From Alkalicella caledoniensis (GTDB lineage: Bacteria; Bacillota; Proteinivoracia; Proteinivoracales; Proteinivoracaceae), in assembly GCF_014467015.1 (NCBI RefSeq), contig NZ_CP058559.1:2852001-2916000 (forward strand): a stretch of 64,000 nucleotides of DNA, read 5' to 3'. Below the pieces are notes generated by a model. That model was given only the letters and a program-made list of their open reading frames with translations, was not told where the DNA came from and made no database searches. The first letter of the stretch is position 1. Each line of letters begins with the position of its first letter. Shown piece after piece: positions 23,804-32,407 of the stretch. The translations under genes were made by a program, and so were the position numbers.

Positions 23804-23823
23804 CTACTTTAGGGGGTATAGAA

Positions 23824-24981
23824 ATGAATTTTGACAAGGTCATAAATAGAAAGGGAACTTATTGTACTCAATGGGACTACATAGAAGATAGATTTGGAAA
23901 AGGGAACAGTGTTCTTGTACCCTACTCTATATCTGATACAGACTTTCAAGCCCCAGTAGAAATAATAAATGAAATAAAAAAAAGAGCAGACCATGGAATT
24001 TTTGGGTATTCACGATGGGATCATGATGACTACAAAAATTCAATTGTTAACTGGTACCAAGAAAGGTACAATACCCGTATAAAGAAAGACTGGGTTGTTT
24101 ACTCACCTTCAGTTTTATATACTATTTCAACTTTGATGGAGCTACTAGCTGGTGAAAACAAAAAAATCATGTCACATACACCTAGGTATGATGGGTTTAG
24201 TAAGATATTTGCCCACTACGAAGTAATAAATATTCCTCTTGAAGAAACCCAAAAAGGTATTTTCAAAACAGATTTAAGTACCATAGAGCAAGGTTTTAAA
24301 AGTGGAATTAAGGTACTAGTCCTATGCAATCCAGATAATCCTACAGGTAAGGTATGGAAAAAAGACGAATTAGAGGAGTTAATCAGCCTAGCAAAAAAGT
24401 ATAAAGGTTATATAATATCCGATGAGGTTCATATGGATATCACAAGAAGAGAGCCCACATCGGTACTAAAAATTGATGCCCAGTGTTGTATTAGTGTTAA
24501 TTCACCAACAAAGACATTTAATACACCTTCGTTAGGCGGGTCTTACGCTGTAATACCTGATACACATATTCGAGGAAAATACCTTAAGCAAATGAAAGAA
24601 GTTCATTCAGTAGGATCACCACCGATTTTTGGTGTTCTATCAACGATAACAGGGTACAACGAATGTGCTTATTGGGTAGATGATTTAAATAATTACGTAA
24701 GGGAAAATTGCGAATTAGTAGTTAATGAACTAGATGGCTACAAAGGTTTAGAGGTTTATGTTCCTGAGGCGACTTTTCTGATGTGGATAAACTTTAAAAA
24801 AACTAACATTAAGCTATCTGCCTTAAAAGAATCCTTAATTAAAAATGGTAACGTTGCCATAATGTCTGGAGATATATACGGAGATAGCTATAGGCTTAGA
24901 CTAAATGTTGGATGCCCTAGGTCAAAACTTGAGTATGGTATTAAAGGAATAAAAAAAGCAGTTGACAGCATCAAAGTTTAG
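23824..24981 (+). CDS. malY: MalY/PatB-family PLP aminotransferase (C-S lyase)
   Basis: A 385-residue fold-type I PLP enzyme. The PLP lysine is in NSPTKTFNTP, YIISDEVHMDI holds the aspartate that pairs with the pyridine nitrogen, LCNPDNPTGKVW is the conserved NPxNPTG region, and SYRLRLNVGCPR holds the C-terminal arginine. MalY/PatB proteins cleave cystathionine or cysteine conjugates, and E. coli MalY also represses maltose genes. GGGGG precedes the ATG. It follows a malX-like PTS gene and is followed by a PRD regulator, so a joint role in sugar uptake control is plausible. Enzymatic C-S lyase activity is the safer call. Confidence 0.87.
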   Translation: MNFDKVINRKGTYCTQWDYIEDRFGKGNSVLVPYSISDTDFQAPVEIINEIKKRADHGIFGYSRWDHDDYKNSIVNWYQERYNTRIKKDWVVYSPSVLYTISTLMELLAGENKKIMSHTPRYDGFSKIFAHYEVINIPLEETQKGIFKTDLSTIEQGFKSGIKVLVLCNPDNPTGKVWKKDELEELISLAKKYKGYIISDEVHMDITRREPTSVLKIDAQCCISVNSPTKTFNTPSLGGSYAVIPDTHIRGKYLKQMKEVHSVGSPPIFGVLSTITGYNECAYWVDDLNNYVRENCELVVNELDGYKGLEVYVPEATFLMWINFKKTNIKLSALKESLIKNGNVAIMSGDIYGDSYRLRLNVGCPRSKLEYGIKGIKKAVDSIKV

Positions 24982-25013
24982 TATTAAATTAATATCATTG
25001 TGTGGTGATAACA

Positions 25014-26315
25014 ATGGCTATGAAAAAAAAGGAAATAGAGATACTGAGTGTATTATGTTCTAGAGCGTTATCTATAAAAGACTTATCAACTAATTATTCA
25101 ACAACTCCTAGGAATATAAGGTACATAATTAACAACTTAGATTATTACTTAAAAAAGGTATTAGGTATCAATATTTCAAGGGAAAATAGAAAACTATCCC
25201 TTAATCTAAGAGAGAGTGAATTGAAAGTCTTTTTAAATTATATATACTCAAATCTTTATGTGTTTGATTCTGATGAACGTATAGAGTTTATTTTGCTAAA
25301 CTATCTATTCGTTAAGGGAACTACGCTGCGAGAGTTAGAAGAGAGACTCAATGTTACTCGAGCTACAATAAAAAAAGATATGCTATTATTTCAAGAAGTG
25401 ATCAAGAAACATGATCTAACTCTAGAATATAAGAACATGAGATACTATGTAGGTGGTAACGAGAAAAAACTTAGGCATCTAAAGATGGAGAAAATTAGAC
25501 AGTATTTTTTTCTAGCTAATAACAGAATAGCAATAAAGGATGACTACAAAAACTACTACTACTATAACAATGAATTTATTTTATCAACGATGAATCAAAA
25601 CCAAGTGCAACTTATTAGCAGTAAAGTGAACGAAATAGAAGCAAGATTTAACTGTGTATTTAATGAGGAAATAAAAGAATTACTTGTAATTTACCTAATG
25701 GTCACCCTAGAAAGAATAAATGAAGGTAAGTATATTTGGAAAAAGAATAATTTTCATATACTAAAAAAAACCAGAGAGTTTTCAATTGTAGGTAACGTAT
25801 TGAAGGGCATAATACCAAGTGATATGAAATATGAGATAGCTCATTTAACAGAATACTTTATTAGTGGTCAGGAAAATTTAGATGATGATATATCTAAAAG
25901 AAATATAGAGGATTTCACAAATAAGTTACTTCAAAATATAGAGAAGGAAGAAAAAGTGGAGTTATCGAAAAATAATGAGCTGCGTGATTCAATTGTTTCA
26001 TACTTAATACCTGCTGTTTATAGACTGAAGAACAATTTTAGTCTGAACACTATAAAAGTATACAATCAGATATTCTTTATTGTGGAAAGCTTTTGTGTCA
26101 GCAAAGCAGATCTATTAAATGAAAGGCTAACTGACAATGAGGTAGCCTATATCTCAAATCTCATTGATGATGTGATTCAAAGAGAAAAATCCAAAAAAAT
26201 TAGTTTGTCTAGATTATTACAAATCGTAGAATCAAATTGTTATGTGAAAAATAGGGATAAGCTAGTAAGTGATCTTTTGAAAGAGTACGAGGAAGCAATA
26301 AAAAATGATATTTGA
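25014..26315 (+). CDS. PRD-containing transcriptional regulator/antiterminator
   Basis: A protein of about 433 residues with two N-terminal winged-helix segments (IEILSVLCSRALSIKDLS..., then GTTLRELEERLNVTRATIKKDM) and two helical PRD-like domains (about 180-270 and 285-390). It lacks the EIIB and EIIA modules found in MtlR/LicR-type regulators, and the phosphorylated PRD histidines are not obvious, so control by PTS phosphorylation is uncertain. GGTGAT precedes the ATG at 25014. Two upstream GTG codons are alternatives. It is 30 bp behind malY and probably in the same operon. The palindrome at 22169-22184 is a candidate binding site. A clear terminator follows. Confidence 0.75.
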   Translation: MAMKKKEIEILSVLCSRALSIKDLSTNYSTTPRNIRYIINNLDYYLKKVLGINISRENRKLSLNLRESELKVFLNYIYSNLYVFDSDERIEFILLNYLFVKGTTLRELEERLNVTRATIKKDMLLFQEVIKKHDLTLEYKNMRYYVGGNEKKLRHLKMEKIRQYFFLANNRIAIKDDYKNYYYYNNEFILSTMNQNQVQLISSKVNEIEARFNCVFNEEIKELLVIYLMVTLERINEGKYIWKKNNFHILKKTREFSIVGNVLKGIIPSDMKYEIAHLTEYFISGQENLDDDISKRNIEDFTNKLLQNIEKEEKVELSKNNELRDSIVSYLIPAVYRLKNNFSLNTIKVYNQIFFIVESFCVSKADLLNERLTDNEVAYISNLIDDVIQREKSKKISLSRLLQIVESNCYVKNRDKLVSDLLKEYEEAIKNDI

Positions 26316-26339
26316 TGTTAATACCATAAATTATAAAGG

Positions 26340-26375
26340 AAATAGTACATTGCTTAAGTCAATGTGCTATTTTTT
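26340..26375 (+). terminator. Intrinsic terminator
   Basis: aaatagtacattg / caatgtgctatttttt with a seven-base loop ends the malXY-regulator unit. Confidence 0.8.
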
Positions 26376-26395
26376 GTATATTTAAAATAGTTAAG

Positions 26396-26439
26396 TCTTG
26401 TTATAAGCCTTCTTTCGGATAGTCAGACTCATAACAAGA
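26396..26439 (+). promoter_or_regulatory. Possible structured leader element
   Basis: Nine-base arms TCTTGTTAT and ATAACAAGA enclose 26 bases in the gap before the ECF S-component gene. S-component genes are often riboswitch-controlled, but I recognise no known class here. Confidence 0.35.
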
Positions 26440-26475
26440 TTAATAAAAGCAAGAACTAAACAAGGATGGAGGATA

Positions 26476-26493
26476 AACTGTATGCATACAGTT
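26476..26493. promoter_or_regulatory. Perfect 18-bp palindrome, candidate operator
   Basis: AACTGTATGCATACAGTT is perfectly symmetric, 81 bp before the ECF S-component start. The form TGTATGCATACA resembles GntR/FadR-type operators. The regulator is unknown. Confidence 0.45.
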
Positions 26494-26573
26494 AAGATTT
26501 TGTACTTTAGCTAGTTTTAAGTAAGATAATAAACAATTATTATATAAGATATAATAGAATTAGGAGGATGAAT

Positions 26574-27077
26574 ATGAAAAAAAATAAACAGCAACTATTA
26601 GTAATTTATTCTTTATTTATAGCCCTTGTAGCAATAGTTACTACCTATATTGGATTTCCCATGGCTTTTGGCTACATAAATCTAGGAGACGCTGTTATTT
26701 TCTCTATTGCTTTAGTTTTTGGTCCTGTGGCAGGGCTTACAAGTGGTGCCATTGGCTCTGCTTTAGCAGATATTACCTTGGGATATGCAGTTTGGGCGCC
26801 CTTTACTTTCTTAATAAAAGGATTAGAAGGGTATTTAGTGGGCCTTGCTTCTATAGCTTTCTTAAAATACGGTTTTAAAAGCTATAAGGTTTTCCTTATG
26901 CTAGGGCTAGCAATACTAGTCCTTAACGTGGGGTACTTTTTTACCGCTGCATTTTTGTATGACTTTCCTGCGGCCATAGCGGACGCACCACTTAACATAG
27001 TTCAGGGAATTGTAGCCATAGCCTTAACCTTTCCCCTAGCACCAATCATTAAACGAGTATCATCTAATTTTAGATAA
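26574..27077 (+). CDS. ECF transporter S component
   Basis: A 167-residue substrate-binding membrane subunit with about six membrane spans. The motif MAFGYINLGDAVIFSIALVFGPVAGLTSGAIGSALAD is typical of the ECF_trnsprt/HmpT-like S-component family: the Gly-Asp pair between spans 1 and 2 and the GAIGSALADI segment in span 3. It needs the shared EcfAA'T energising module, which is not in this window. AGGAGG lies six bases before the ATG at 26574. The ATG at 26568 is too close. The upstream leader holds a hairpin and a palindrome. The vitamin or pyrimidine substrate cannot be told from sequence. A very stable hairpin terminator follows. Confidence 0.8.
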   Translation: MKKNKQQLLVIYSLFIALVAIVTTYIGFPMAFGYINLGDAVIFSIALVFGPVAGLTSGAIGSALADITLGYAVWAPFTFLIKGLEGYLVGLASIAFLKYGFKSYKVFLMLGLAILVLNVGYFFTAAFLYDFPAAIADAPLNIVQGIVAIALTFPLAPIIKRVSSNFR

Positions 27078-27087
27078 TGATAAAAAC

Positions 27088-27142
27088 AAAAAGCTCCCTA
27101 AAGAGTAGCAGATTTGGATCTGATACTCTTTAGGGAGCTTTT
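27088..27142. terminator. Bidirectional intrinsic terminator
   Basis: Arms of about 19 bases (aaagctccctaaagagta / tactctttagggagcttt) with an inner cagat/atctg pairing lie between convergent genes. Confidence 0.85.
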
Positions 27143-27154
27143 ATTCATAAGACT

Positions 27155-28141
27155 TTACCCTAATGCTTTGTATAGTTCATCAACATCTGGTGGGTCTAAG
27201 GGCTTTCTTTCATCGCCCTTCAAAATGACCCTGCCTTCAGAAACTATCTTTCCAACCACAGTTACATCTATTCCACTATCTTTAAGGGTTGCTAACAACG
27301 TACTAAGCTTATCTTCTGAAATGGTCATTACCATGACACCACTGGAAATTAACCTATATGGATCCAAGGACAAAAACTCAGATATTTTTAATGTTTCAGC
27401 TTTAACTGGTATACTATCTAAATATACTTCCACACCTAAACCTGAAGCTTCTGCTAGTTCCCAGATAGCACCTAATATACCACCTTCAGTAACATCATGC
27501 ATACTACTCACACCAATTTTCCAAGCTAAGACTCCTTCAGTTACAACACTTATATCATGGGAAAAGGACTGAGCGTTAAAAATCTCCTCAGAAGTGAGTA
27601 TTGTTGTAAGTTTTTCTTCAAGCTCCTTTGCTATTATAGAGGCACCTTCTAAGCCAGCATGCTTAGTCATAATAACCACATCCCCCAACTGAGCACCTTT
27701 AGAAACAACCACTTGACCCTTTAACTGTCTACCTATTGCTGTTCCACTTATTATCATTTGATTGACCGCAGATGAGATTTCCGTATGCCCACCAATGATT
27801 TCAACATTAATAGACGCCGCTGCTTTATTCGCGTCTGCCATAACCTGTGCCAATTCCTCTTCAGTTGTTGATGGAGGTGCTAGAATTGTAAGCATTATCC
27901 CCAAAGGGTCAACTCCATTTGAAGCAATATCATTACACGAAATATGTACAGCTAAGCTACCTATATCCTTCGTTGTACCTGTTATTGGATCAGTGCTCAG
28001 CACACATACATACTCTCCAAAATCAATTACAGAACAATCCTCACCTATATTAGGTCTAACCAAAACTTCTGGCCTATGGTGGGTAATATTTGAATAAACT
28101 ATTCTACGTAGTACATCACTGGGTATTTTGCCGATTTTCAT
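27155..28141 (-). CDS. AIR synthase-related (HypE/PurM-fold) protein
   Basis: A protein of about 328 residues with the PurM/HypE/SelD ATP-binding fold. GEDCSVIDFGEYVCVLSTDPIT carries the N-terminal metal/ATP aspartates, LAVHISCNDIASNGVDPLGIMLTI is the core helix, IGGHTEISSAV is the glycine-rich strand, and MHDVTEGGILGAIWELAE is the C-terminal PurM motif. The C-terminal cysteine of true HypE (PRIC) is absent and no hyp genes are nearby, so hydrogenase maturation is unlikely. It may phosphorylate a small cofactor or thiamine-like substrate. The ATG at 28141 follows GAGGTG and is chosen over the longer frame. The cellular role is unknown. Confidence 0.78.
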   Translation of the reverse strand: MKIGKIPSDVLRRIVYSNITHHRPEVLVRPNIGEDCSVIDFGEYVCVLSTDPITGTTKDIGSLAVHISCNDIASNGVDPLGIMLTILAPPSTTEEELAQVMADANKAAASINVEIIGGHTEISSAVNQMIISGTAIGRQLKGQVVVSKGAQLGDVVIMTKHAGLEGASIIAKELEEKLTTILTSEEIFNAQSFSHDISVVTEGVLAWKIGVSSMHDVTEGGILGAIWELAEASGLGVEVYLDSIPVKAETLKISEFLSLDPYRLISSGVMVMTISEDKLSTLLATLKDSGIDVTVVGKIVSEGRVILKGDERKPLDPPDVDELYKALG

Positions 28142-28348
28142 GTGGACACCTCGCTTTTTTACATATGATAACATTATAACACAACCATATCTAAAAATTA
28201 GCATTTAGCATAACAAGCTTAAATAGACTTTTGACACTTAAATATTGCCTCTTGCTAAACATAAGACACAAAAGAACCTAAAAAAGAAAGGATTTCCATC
28301 AAAACTGTCGAATTATACATTATATTGCAGTTTTGAAGGAGGGAGAGT

Positions 28349-28993
28349 ATGGAAAAGGGAAAACTAACCATTGCATTATTATTAATGCTTTTTATAACCT
28401 TAGTAACCATAGCATTTGGAAACCAAAGGTGGGTAGAAAACTCAAGAAAGTTAGCACAGGCAGAAGGATATACTGGAGCTATAGAAAATAGATTGCCAGA
28501 GACATCAGATATGGATGAAGATAAAGACTCTGAAGAAGAAGCCAATGAAGAACCTGGGGAAGAGGATGAATCAGAAGAACCCATTGACCAAGTAGATGTG
28601 GAAGACGAAACAAAAACTGTTGCGGAAAAATCAGGCATAAACCCCACATCTAAAACAATGTATACAACCCATGGGTTAAACGTAAGAAGTGATGCAACAA
28701 CGGAAAGTGAAAGAATCGGATACTACAATGCTGACGAAAAAGTAACAGTAACTGGAGAAGTAAACAATGGATGGGTACAAATAGACTATAATGGACAAAC
28801 AGGGTACGTCCTTGGAAGTTATTTAACTTCAACAGTACCAACTCAACCAACTCAACCAACTCAACCAACTCAACCAACTCAGCCAAGACAACCTACTCAA
28901 CCTACTCAGCCAAGTGAACCAAGTGAACCCGACGAAACAACTGAGCCTGATGATGAAAATGGAGAAGGCTCAGATGATGAAAGCAATAACTAA
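28349..28993 (+). CDS. Membrane-anchored SH3b protein with a proline-rich tail
   Basis: A 214-residue surface protein. Residues about 6-24 form a signal anchor. A strongly acidic linker follows (about 50-88), then a bacterial SH3 domain (about 103-160: YTTHGLNVRSDATTESERIGYY, GWVQIDYNGQTGYVLGSYL), then a tail of repeated PTQ triplets and an acidic C-terminus. SH3b domains usually bind peptidoglycan, so the protein may tether to the cell wall. GAAGGAGGGAG precedes the ATG. The PTQ part is a low-complexity repeat (about 28840-28905) that can vary by slippage. There is no catalytic domain. Confidence 0.8.
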   Translation: MEKGKLTIALLLMLFITLVTIAFGNQRWVENSRKLAQAEGYTGAIENRLPETSDMDEDKDSEEEANEEPGEEDESEEPIDQVDVEDETKTVAEKSGINPTSKTMYTTHGLNVRSDATTESERIGYYNADEKVTVTGEVNNGWVQIDYNGQTGYVLGSYLTSTVPTQPTQPTQPTQPTQPRQPTQPTQPSEPSEPDETTEPDDENGEGSDDESNN

Positions 28994-29047
28994 CAAACTC
29001 TTCTAATCAAGTCAAGCCTTTGAAAAACATAAAATTTTTGTTACATC

Positions 29048-29098
29048 AACAGCCCAGAACCCTCACGTATTAAATATACGTTGCGGGTCTGGGCTGTT
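29048..29098. terminator. Intrinsic terminator
   Basis: Stem acagcccaga-ccc...ggg-tctgggctgt with an inner cgtat/atacg pairing lies between convergent genes. Confidence 0.75.
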
Positions 29099-29119
29099 GT
29101 GTCTTGAATCTGAAAGATT

Positions 29120-29938
29120 TTATTCTAGATTTAATTTTTTATGTAGCAAAGTTGTGGTAACAGTAAAGTATGCCGCCGCCGAAATCAATAAATATATGGC
29201 AATGGCCAAGAAAATGGTCGAAAAAGTTGAGGGAGGTGGCTCTGTCATGTTACCTAAGTTTTGGCGGAAAAATAAAGTACCAAAAGTAAAAATAGTAAAA
29301 CCAGTCACAAATTGATTAAACATATATACTAAAGCATACATTGCAAATGATGCAATAAGTTTATTTTTTTGAAACAAGTGCCCCAAACTAATAGCAGTGT
29401 ATATCATCAATATATTAACAATAATACCTATAATACTCATAACTGGAACCATAGAAACCCCAAAAGAACCAAACACTCCAGTTATCTCTTTAAGAGCAGC
29501 TAAAAATGATTCATTTCCCGCTGGCGCTCTGAAGATATCTCCTAGTTTTACTCCGGAAATTATAATAATTGAGGTGAAGGTTGTAACTATACTTACTACT
29601 GTCCAGAGAGTAGCAACTAACAGTTTACTAAAAACATGTTTCCATGTCTGGGTTGGTAATGTGAACATCAGATAACCTTCATCTCCAAGTAGGCTTTTGT
29701 AAAACCTTTGAATCATTATAATCAAAGTCATTGCCACAACACCAACTATAAGAGCGAAGTAAGCAAAAATTGTGATATAGCTTATTAGTAGCTGCAAACT
29801 AAAGGAACTAGAGGATTCAATAAGATAAAATGGTTTTAATAACCTGTTTATCACTGCAAACAAAATAAGTGTAACATATAGGGGAACAAAAAGCCTTGCT
29901 GTAGCCTTGATTTCCCACTTAAGAAGTCTTTTTAACAT
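29120..29938 (-). CDS. ABC transporter permease
   Basis: A 272-residue integral membrane protein with six or seven hydrophobic segments, for example LYVTLILFAVINRLL near the start, LVGVVAMTLIIMI, TVVSIVTTFTSIIIISG and SFAMYALVYMFNQFV. The short EGYLMFTLPT...WKHVFSKLL segment resembles the coupling region of the ABC-2 permeases that pair with GntR-linked ATPases. Its start overlaps the end of the ATPase gene by seven bases, and GGGAGG sits inside that gene. It is the third gene of a GntR-ATPase-permease operon. Such modules (YtrABC-like) respond to cell-envelope stress or antibiotics. Substrate unknown. Confidence 0.8.
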   Translation of the reverse strand: MLKRLLKWEIKATARLFVPLYVTLILFAVINRLLKPFYLIESSSSFSLQLLISYITIFAYFALIVGVVAMTLIIMIQRFYKSLLGDEGYLMFTLPTQTWKHVFSKLLVATLWTVVSIVTTFTSIIIISGVKLGDIFRAPAGNESFLAALKEITGVFGSFGVSMVPVMSIIGIIVNILMIYTAISLGHLFQKNKLIASFAMYALVYMFNQFVTGFTIFTFGTLFFRQNLGNMTEPPPSTFSTIFLAIAIYLLISAAAYFTVTTTLLHKKLNLE

Positions 29939-30630
29939 TTAAATACCTCCCTAAACAATAAATCTACAGATTTACCTGATTCTTCACGAATCTCATCTAC
30001 CCCTTTTGAAAGGAATACCTGGCCATCCTTAAGAAAAACAATGTGATCTAAGATTTTCTCAATATCTGAAATCAAATGGGTGGATATAATAATAGTAGCA
30101 TTTTCATTGTAGTTATTGATTATAGTATCTAAAATATAGTCCCTAGCAGCAGGGTCTACTCCTCCGATGGGCTCATCTAACAGATAAAGCTCAGCCTTGC
30201 GACTCATGACAAGAATTAATTGAACCTTTTCTTTAGTACCCTTAGACATTGTTTTTAATCTATCCTGAGGATTTATACTTAATCGCTGTAACATATCATA
30301 GGCTATATCTGCATCAAAATCCTCATAGAAATCTGTGAAGAAACTAACCAGTTCAGAAACCTTCATCCAATCATTTAGATAAGTTCTCTCGGGAAGGTAT
30401 GAAACTATTTTTTTTGTACCAATACCTGGTTTCTGGCCGGAGATTAATATTTCACCCTCCGAAGGTGTTAGAAGTTCATTGCAAATCTTTATTAAAGTAC
30501 TCTTTCCACTTCCGTTTGGCCCTAAAAGACCAACAATCTTACCCCTAGGTATTGCTAGACTTACATTTTTCAAGGCTTTTTTAGAGCCAAAACTCTTACT
30601 TAAGTTATTACATTCAAGGATATTACTCAT
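29932..30630 (-). CDS. ABC transporter ATP-binding protein
   Basis: A 232-residue ATPase that energises the adjacent permease. Walker A is GLLGPNGSGKST. The Q-loop region is VSYLPERTYL. The signature helix is LKTMSKGTKEKVQLILVMS, a degenerate form of LSGGQ with MSKGTKEK, as is common in YtrB-like ATPases. Walker B is AELYLLDEPIGGVDPAARD, and the H-loop is IISTHLISD. It lies five bases behind the GntR gene and overlaps the permease gene, so the three genes are translationally linked. The degenerate signature does not imply loss of function. Confidence 0.9.
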   Translation of the reverse strand: MSNILECNNLSKSFGSKKALKNVSLAIPRGKIVGLLGPNGSGKSTLIKICNELLTPSEGEILISGQKPGIGTKKIVSYLPERTYLNDWMKVSELVSFFTDFYEDFDADIAYDMLQRLSINPQDRLKTMSKGTKEKVQLILVMSRKAELYLLDEPIGGVDPAARDYILDTIINNYNENATIIISTHLISDIEKILDHIVFLKDGQVFLSKGVDEIREESGKSVDLLFREVFKC

Positions 30631-30634
30631 AACA

Positions 30635-31003
30635 TTATTCCCCCTCTTTTGACATGGTAGATAGAATCTCTAAAACCTCTTCGTGTTCAAAACCCAATTC
30701 CGACATTTTACTTAGAAAATGTTGAATGTGATCCTGGGCCATTTTGGTTTTAATTTTTTTCACCATACTCTTATCCTCCGTAACAAATCTACCGCTGGTG
30801 CGGTTGGAATATAACAGACCGTCCTCTTCAAGCTTTGCAAGTGCTCTTTGCATAGTATTGGGATTAACCGATGCTTCTTTTGCTAAATCTCTAACAGAAG
30901 GTAACTTTGACCCAAGGGGATAGCCCCCTGAGCAGATTTTTAGCTCAATTTGTTCAATCAGTTGAGTATATATAGGACGATCAGATTGAAGATCCCAAGT
31001 CAT
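30635..31003 (-). CDS. GntR-family (YtrA type) transcriptional regulator
   Basis: A 122-residue regulator with the winged helix of GntR proteins (PIYTQLIEQIELKICSGGYPLGSKLPSVRDLAKEASVNPNTMQRALAKLEEDGLL) and only a short helical tail, as in the YtrA subfamily. AAAGGAGTGATAAG precedes its ATG. A near-perfect 36-bp palindrome lies between 31017 and 31052, just upstream, and very probably is its own operator, so it represses this operon until an envelope-related signal is present. It is the first gene of a GntR-ATPase-permease unit. Confidence 0.9.
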   Translation of the reverse strand: MTWDLQSDRPIYTQLIEQIELKICSGGYPLGSKLPSVRDLAKEASVNPNTMQRALAKLEEDGLLYSNRTSGRFVTEDKSMVKKIKTKMAQDHIQHFLSKMSELGFEHEEVLEILSTMSKEGE

Positions 31004-31016
31004 CTTATCACTCCTT

Positions 31017-31052
31017 TGTATTATTGTACTAAGCGCTTAATACAATAATACA
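31017..31052. promoter_or_regulatory. Near-perfect 36-bp GntR operator
   Basis: The sequence is symmetric about AAGC|GCTT, with arms tgtattattgta and taatacaataataca and one mismatched pair. It lies 14 bp before the GntR start codon. Confidence 0.75.
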
Positions 31053-31212
31053 CAATCATTTCTAATTTGTCAAACTTTTATTGAGAAAATTTTAACATAA
31101 TAAGAAAGAGCCATTTACAAAAAAAAAGCTTAATGTTGAAACTACCCCTAAGAGTTGTGCATAGAAATAAAGGAATACAATTCAAAATTAGACTAAAAGG
31201 GGAGAACAATAT

Positions 31213-31252
31213 AAAAAAATCAACTAGGACTAACACTCCCAGCTGATTTTTA
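31213..31252 (-). terminator. Terminator of the AI-2E permease gene
   Basis: aaaaatcaactag / cagctgattttt form a stem with two weak pairs, downstream of 31285 on the minus strand. Confidence 0.5.
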
Positions 31253-31284
31253 TTTATAGTTTCATATTTTGTTTGTAAAGTCAC

Positions 31285-32367
31285 TTAAATTTCTGTACTT
31301 TTCCTTTTCATAATCCTATATATCTCCAAGGCATTTCTTATAAGAACCTTTAATACTGCATAGGTTGGTATGGCAAGAAGAATACCCGCAAATCCAAATA
31401 GTGAGGCTGAAATAAGTATGACCATAATAATCGTTACAGGATGTGTTTGTATTCTTTTACCCATTATTTGGGGAGTGATAAGGTTTCCTTCTAGCTGTTG
31501 AACTATAATCATAACTATTAGGATTTTTATCATCATAACATAATTATATGATAAGCCTACTAAGATAGCAGGGATAATCCCAAGAATAGGACCTAAAAAA
31601 GGAATTATAGCAGTGATCATTGAAAAAAGAGCAAGAACCAAAGCATATTTCAGCCCAATTACCGTATATCCGAAATACATAAAGACACCTATGATAAGGC
31701 AAACAATTGCTTGCCCTGTAATATACGATGACAATGTATTATCAATATCCACTAGAATATCCCTAGCTTCATCCTTGTAATCTTTGGGGAAAAAGTTAAT
31801 AATTTTTCTTGCAAAAATCTTATCATCCTTTAAGAAATAAAATAAGATAAAAGGAACTATAAGCAAAGCCGTCACTGTACTTGCCACTGTGCTTATTCCG
31901 GAGAAGACGCTTTCGCCTATGACAGGTAAACTTTTTTCAAAGAAATTGCTGGCCCTTTGTATAGCATCATCAGTTGCTAAGAAATCTAGATTGCCCGATT
32001 TAATAAGGTCTGTTATAGCCATTTCTGAAACATTTACAACCCTTGGTAGTTCCTCAATTAGAAATTGATTAAATTCATTAATTATAGTATTTCCTGCAAG
32101 AATCCCTATTAAAACAAGGAGCGCAATTGTTGTAAGAAAGCTTGCGAAAATAGCTACAAGTTTGGGGACACGCTTTTTCATTAGAAAATGAACCAGGGGA
32201 CGAAGAAGATAATAAAACAACATTGTTATTATTAATGGAAGTGCCACAACCATAAGGGCATTAATCATAGGAGTAAAAATGAAATCCACTTGCCCTAATA
32301 GAAATATTATTAAGAGCACCAAAATAAAACCCGTTGAATATTTAAAAAAGCCACCTTTATACCACAC
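31285..32367 (-). CDS. AI-2E family (PerM/YdiK-like) transporter
   Basis: A protein of about 360 residues with seven or eight membrane spans. The family pattern is clear: an N-terminal pair of spans (FILVLLIIFLL, ALMVVALPLIITMLFYYLLRPLV), a soluble middle region (NEFNQFLIEELPRVVNVSE), and the C-terminal block LKYALVLALFSMITAIIPFLGPILGIIPAILVGL followed by QQLEGNLITPQIMGKRI. Members export small molecules or act as Na+/H+ antiporters. Few are proven. The GTG at 32367 has GGAGGG seven bases before it and is chosen. An ATG at 32373 and a GTG at 32382 are alternatives. The CNNM gene ends 40 bp upstream, so the two may be co-transcribed. Confidence 0.85.
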   Translation of the reverse strand: MWYKGGFFKYSTGFILVLLIIFLLGQVDFIFTPMINALMVVALPLIITMLFYYLLRPLVHFLMKKRVPKLVAIFASFLTTIALLVLIGILAGNTIINEFNQFLIEELPRVVNVSEMAITDLIKSGNLDFLATDDAIQRASNFFEKSLPVIGESVFSGISTVASTVTALLIVPFILFYFLKDDKIFARKIINFFPKDYKDEARDILVDIDNTLSSYITGQAIVCLIIGVFMYFGYTVIGLKYALVLALFSMITAIIPFLGPILGIIPAILVGLSYNYVMMIKILIVMIIVQQLEGNLITPQIMGKRIQTHPVTIIMVILISASLFGFAGILLAIPTYAVLKVLIRNALEIYRIMKRKSTEI

Positions 32368-32407
32368 ACTCATACCCTCCACTTTATACCCTTTAAGAGG
32401 TATTTTA

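Noticed and set aside
27155-28141. HypE hydrogenase maturation protein
   Set aside because: The PurM-like fold is clear, but the C-terminal PRIC cysteine is missing and no hyp or hydrogenase genes are nearby.
29097-29315. Plus-strand ORF opposite the ABC permease
   Set aside because: It overlaps the permease on the other strand, and its start lies in the terminator.
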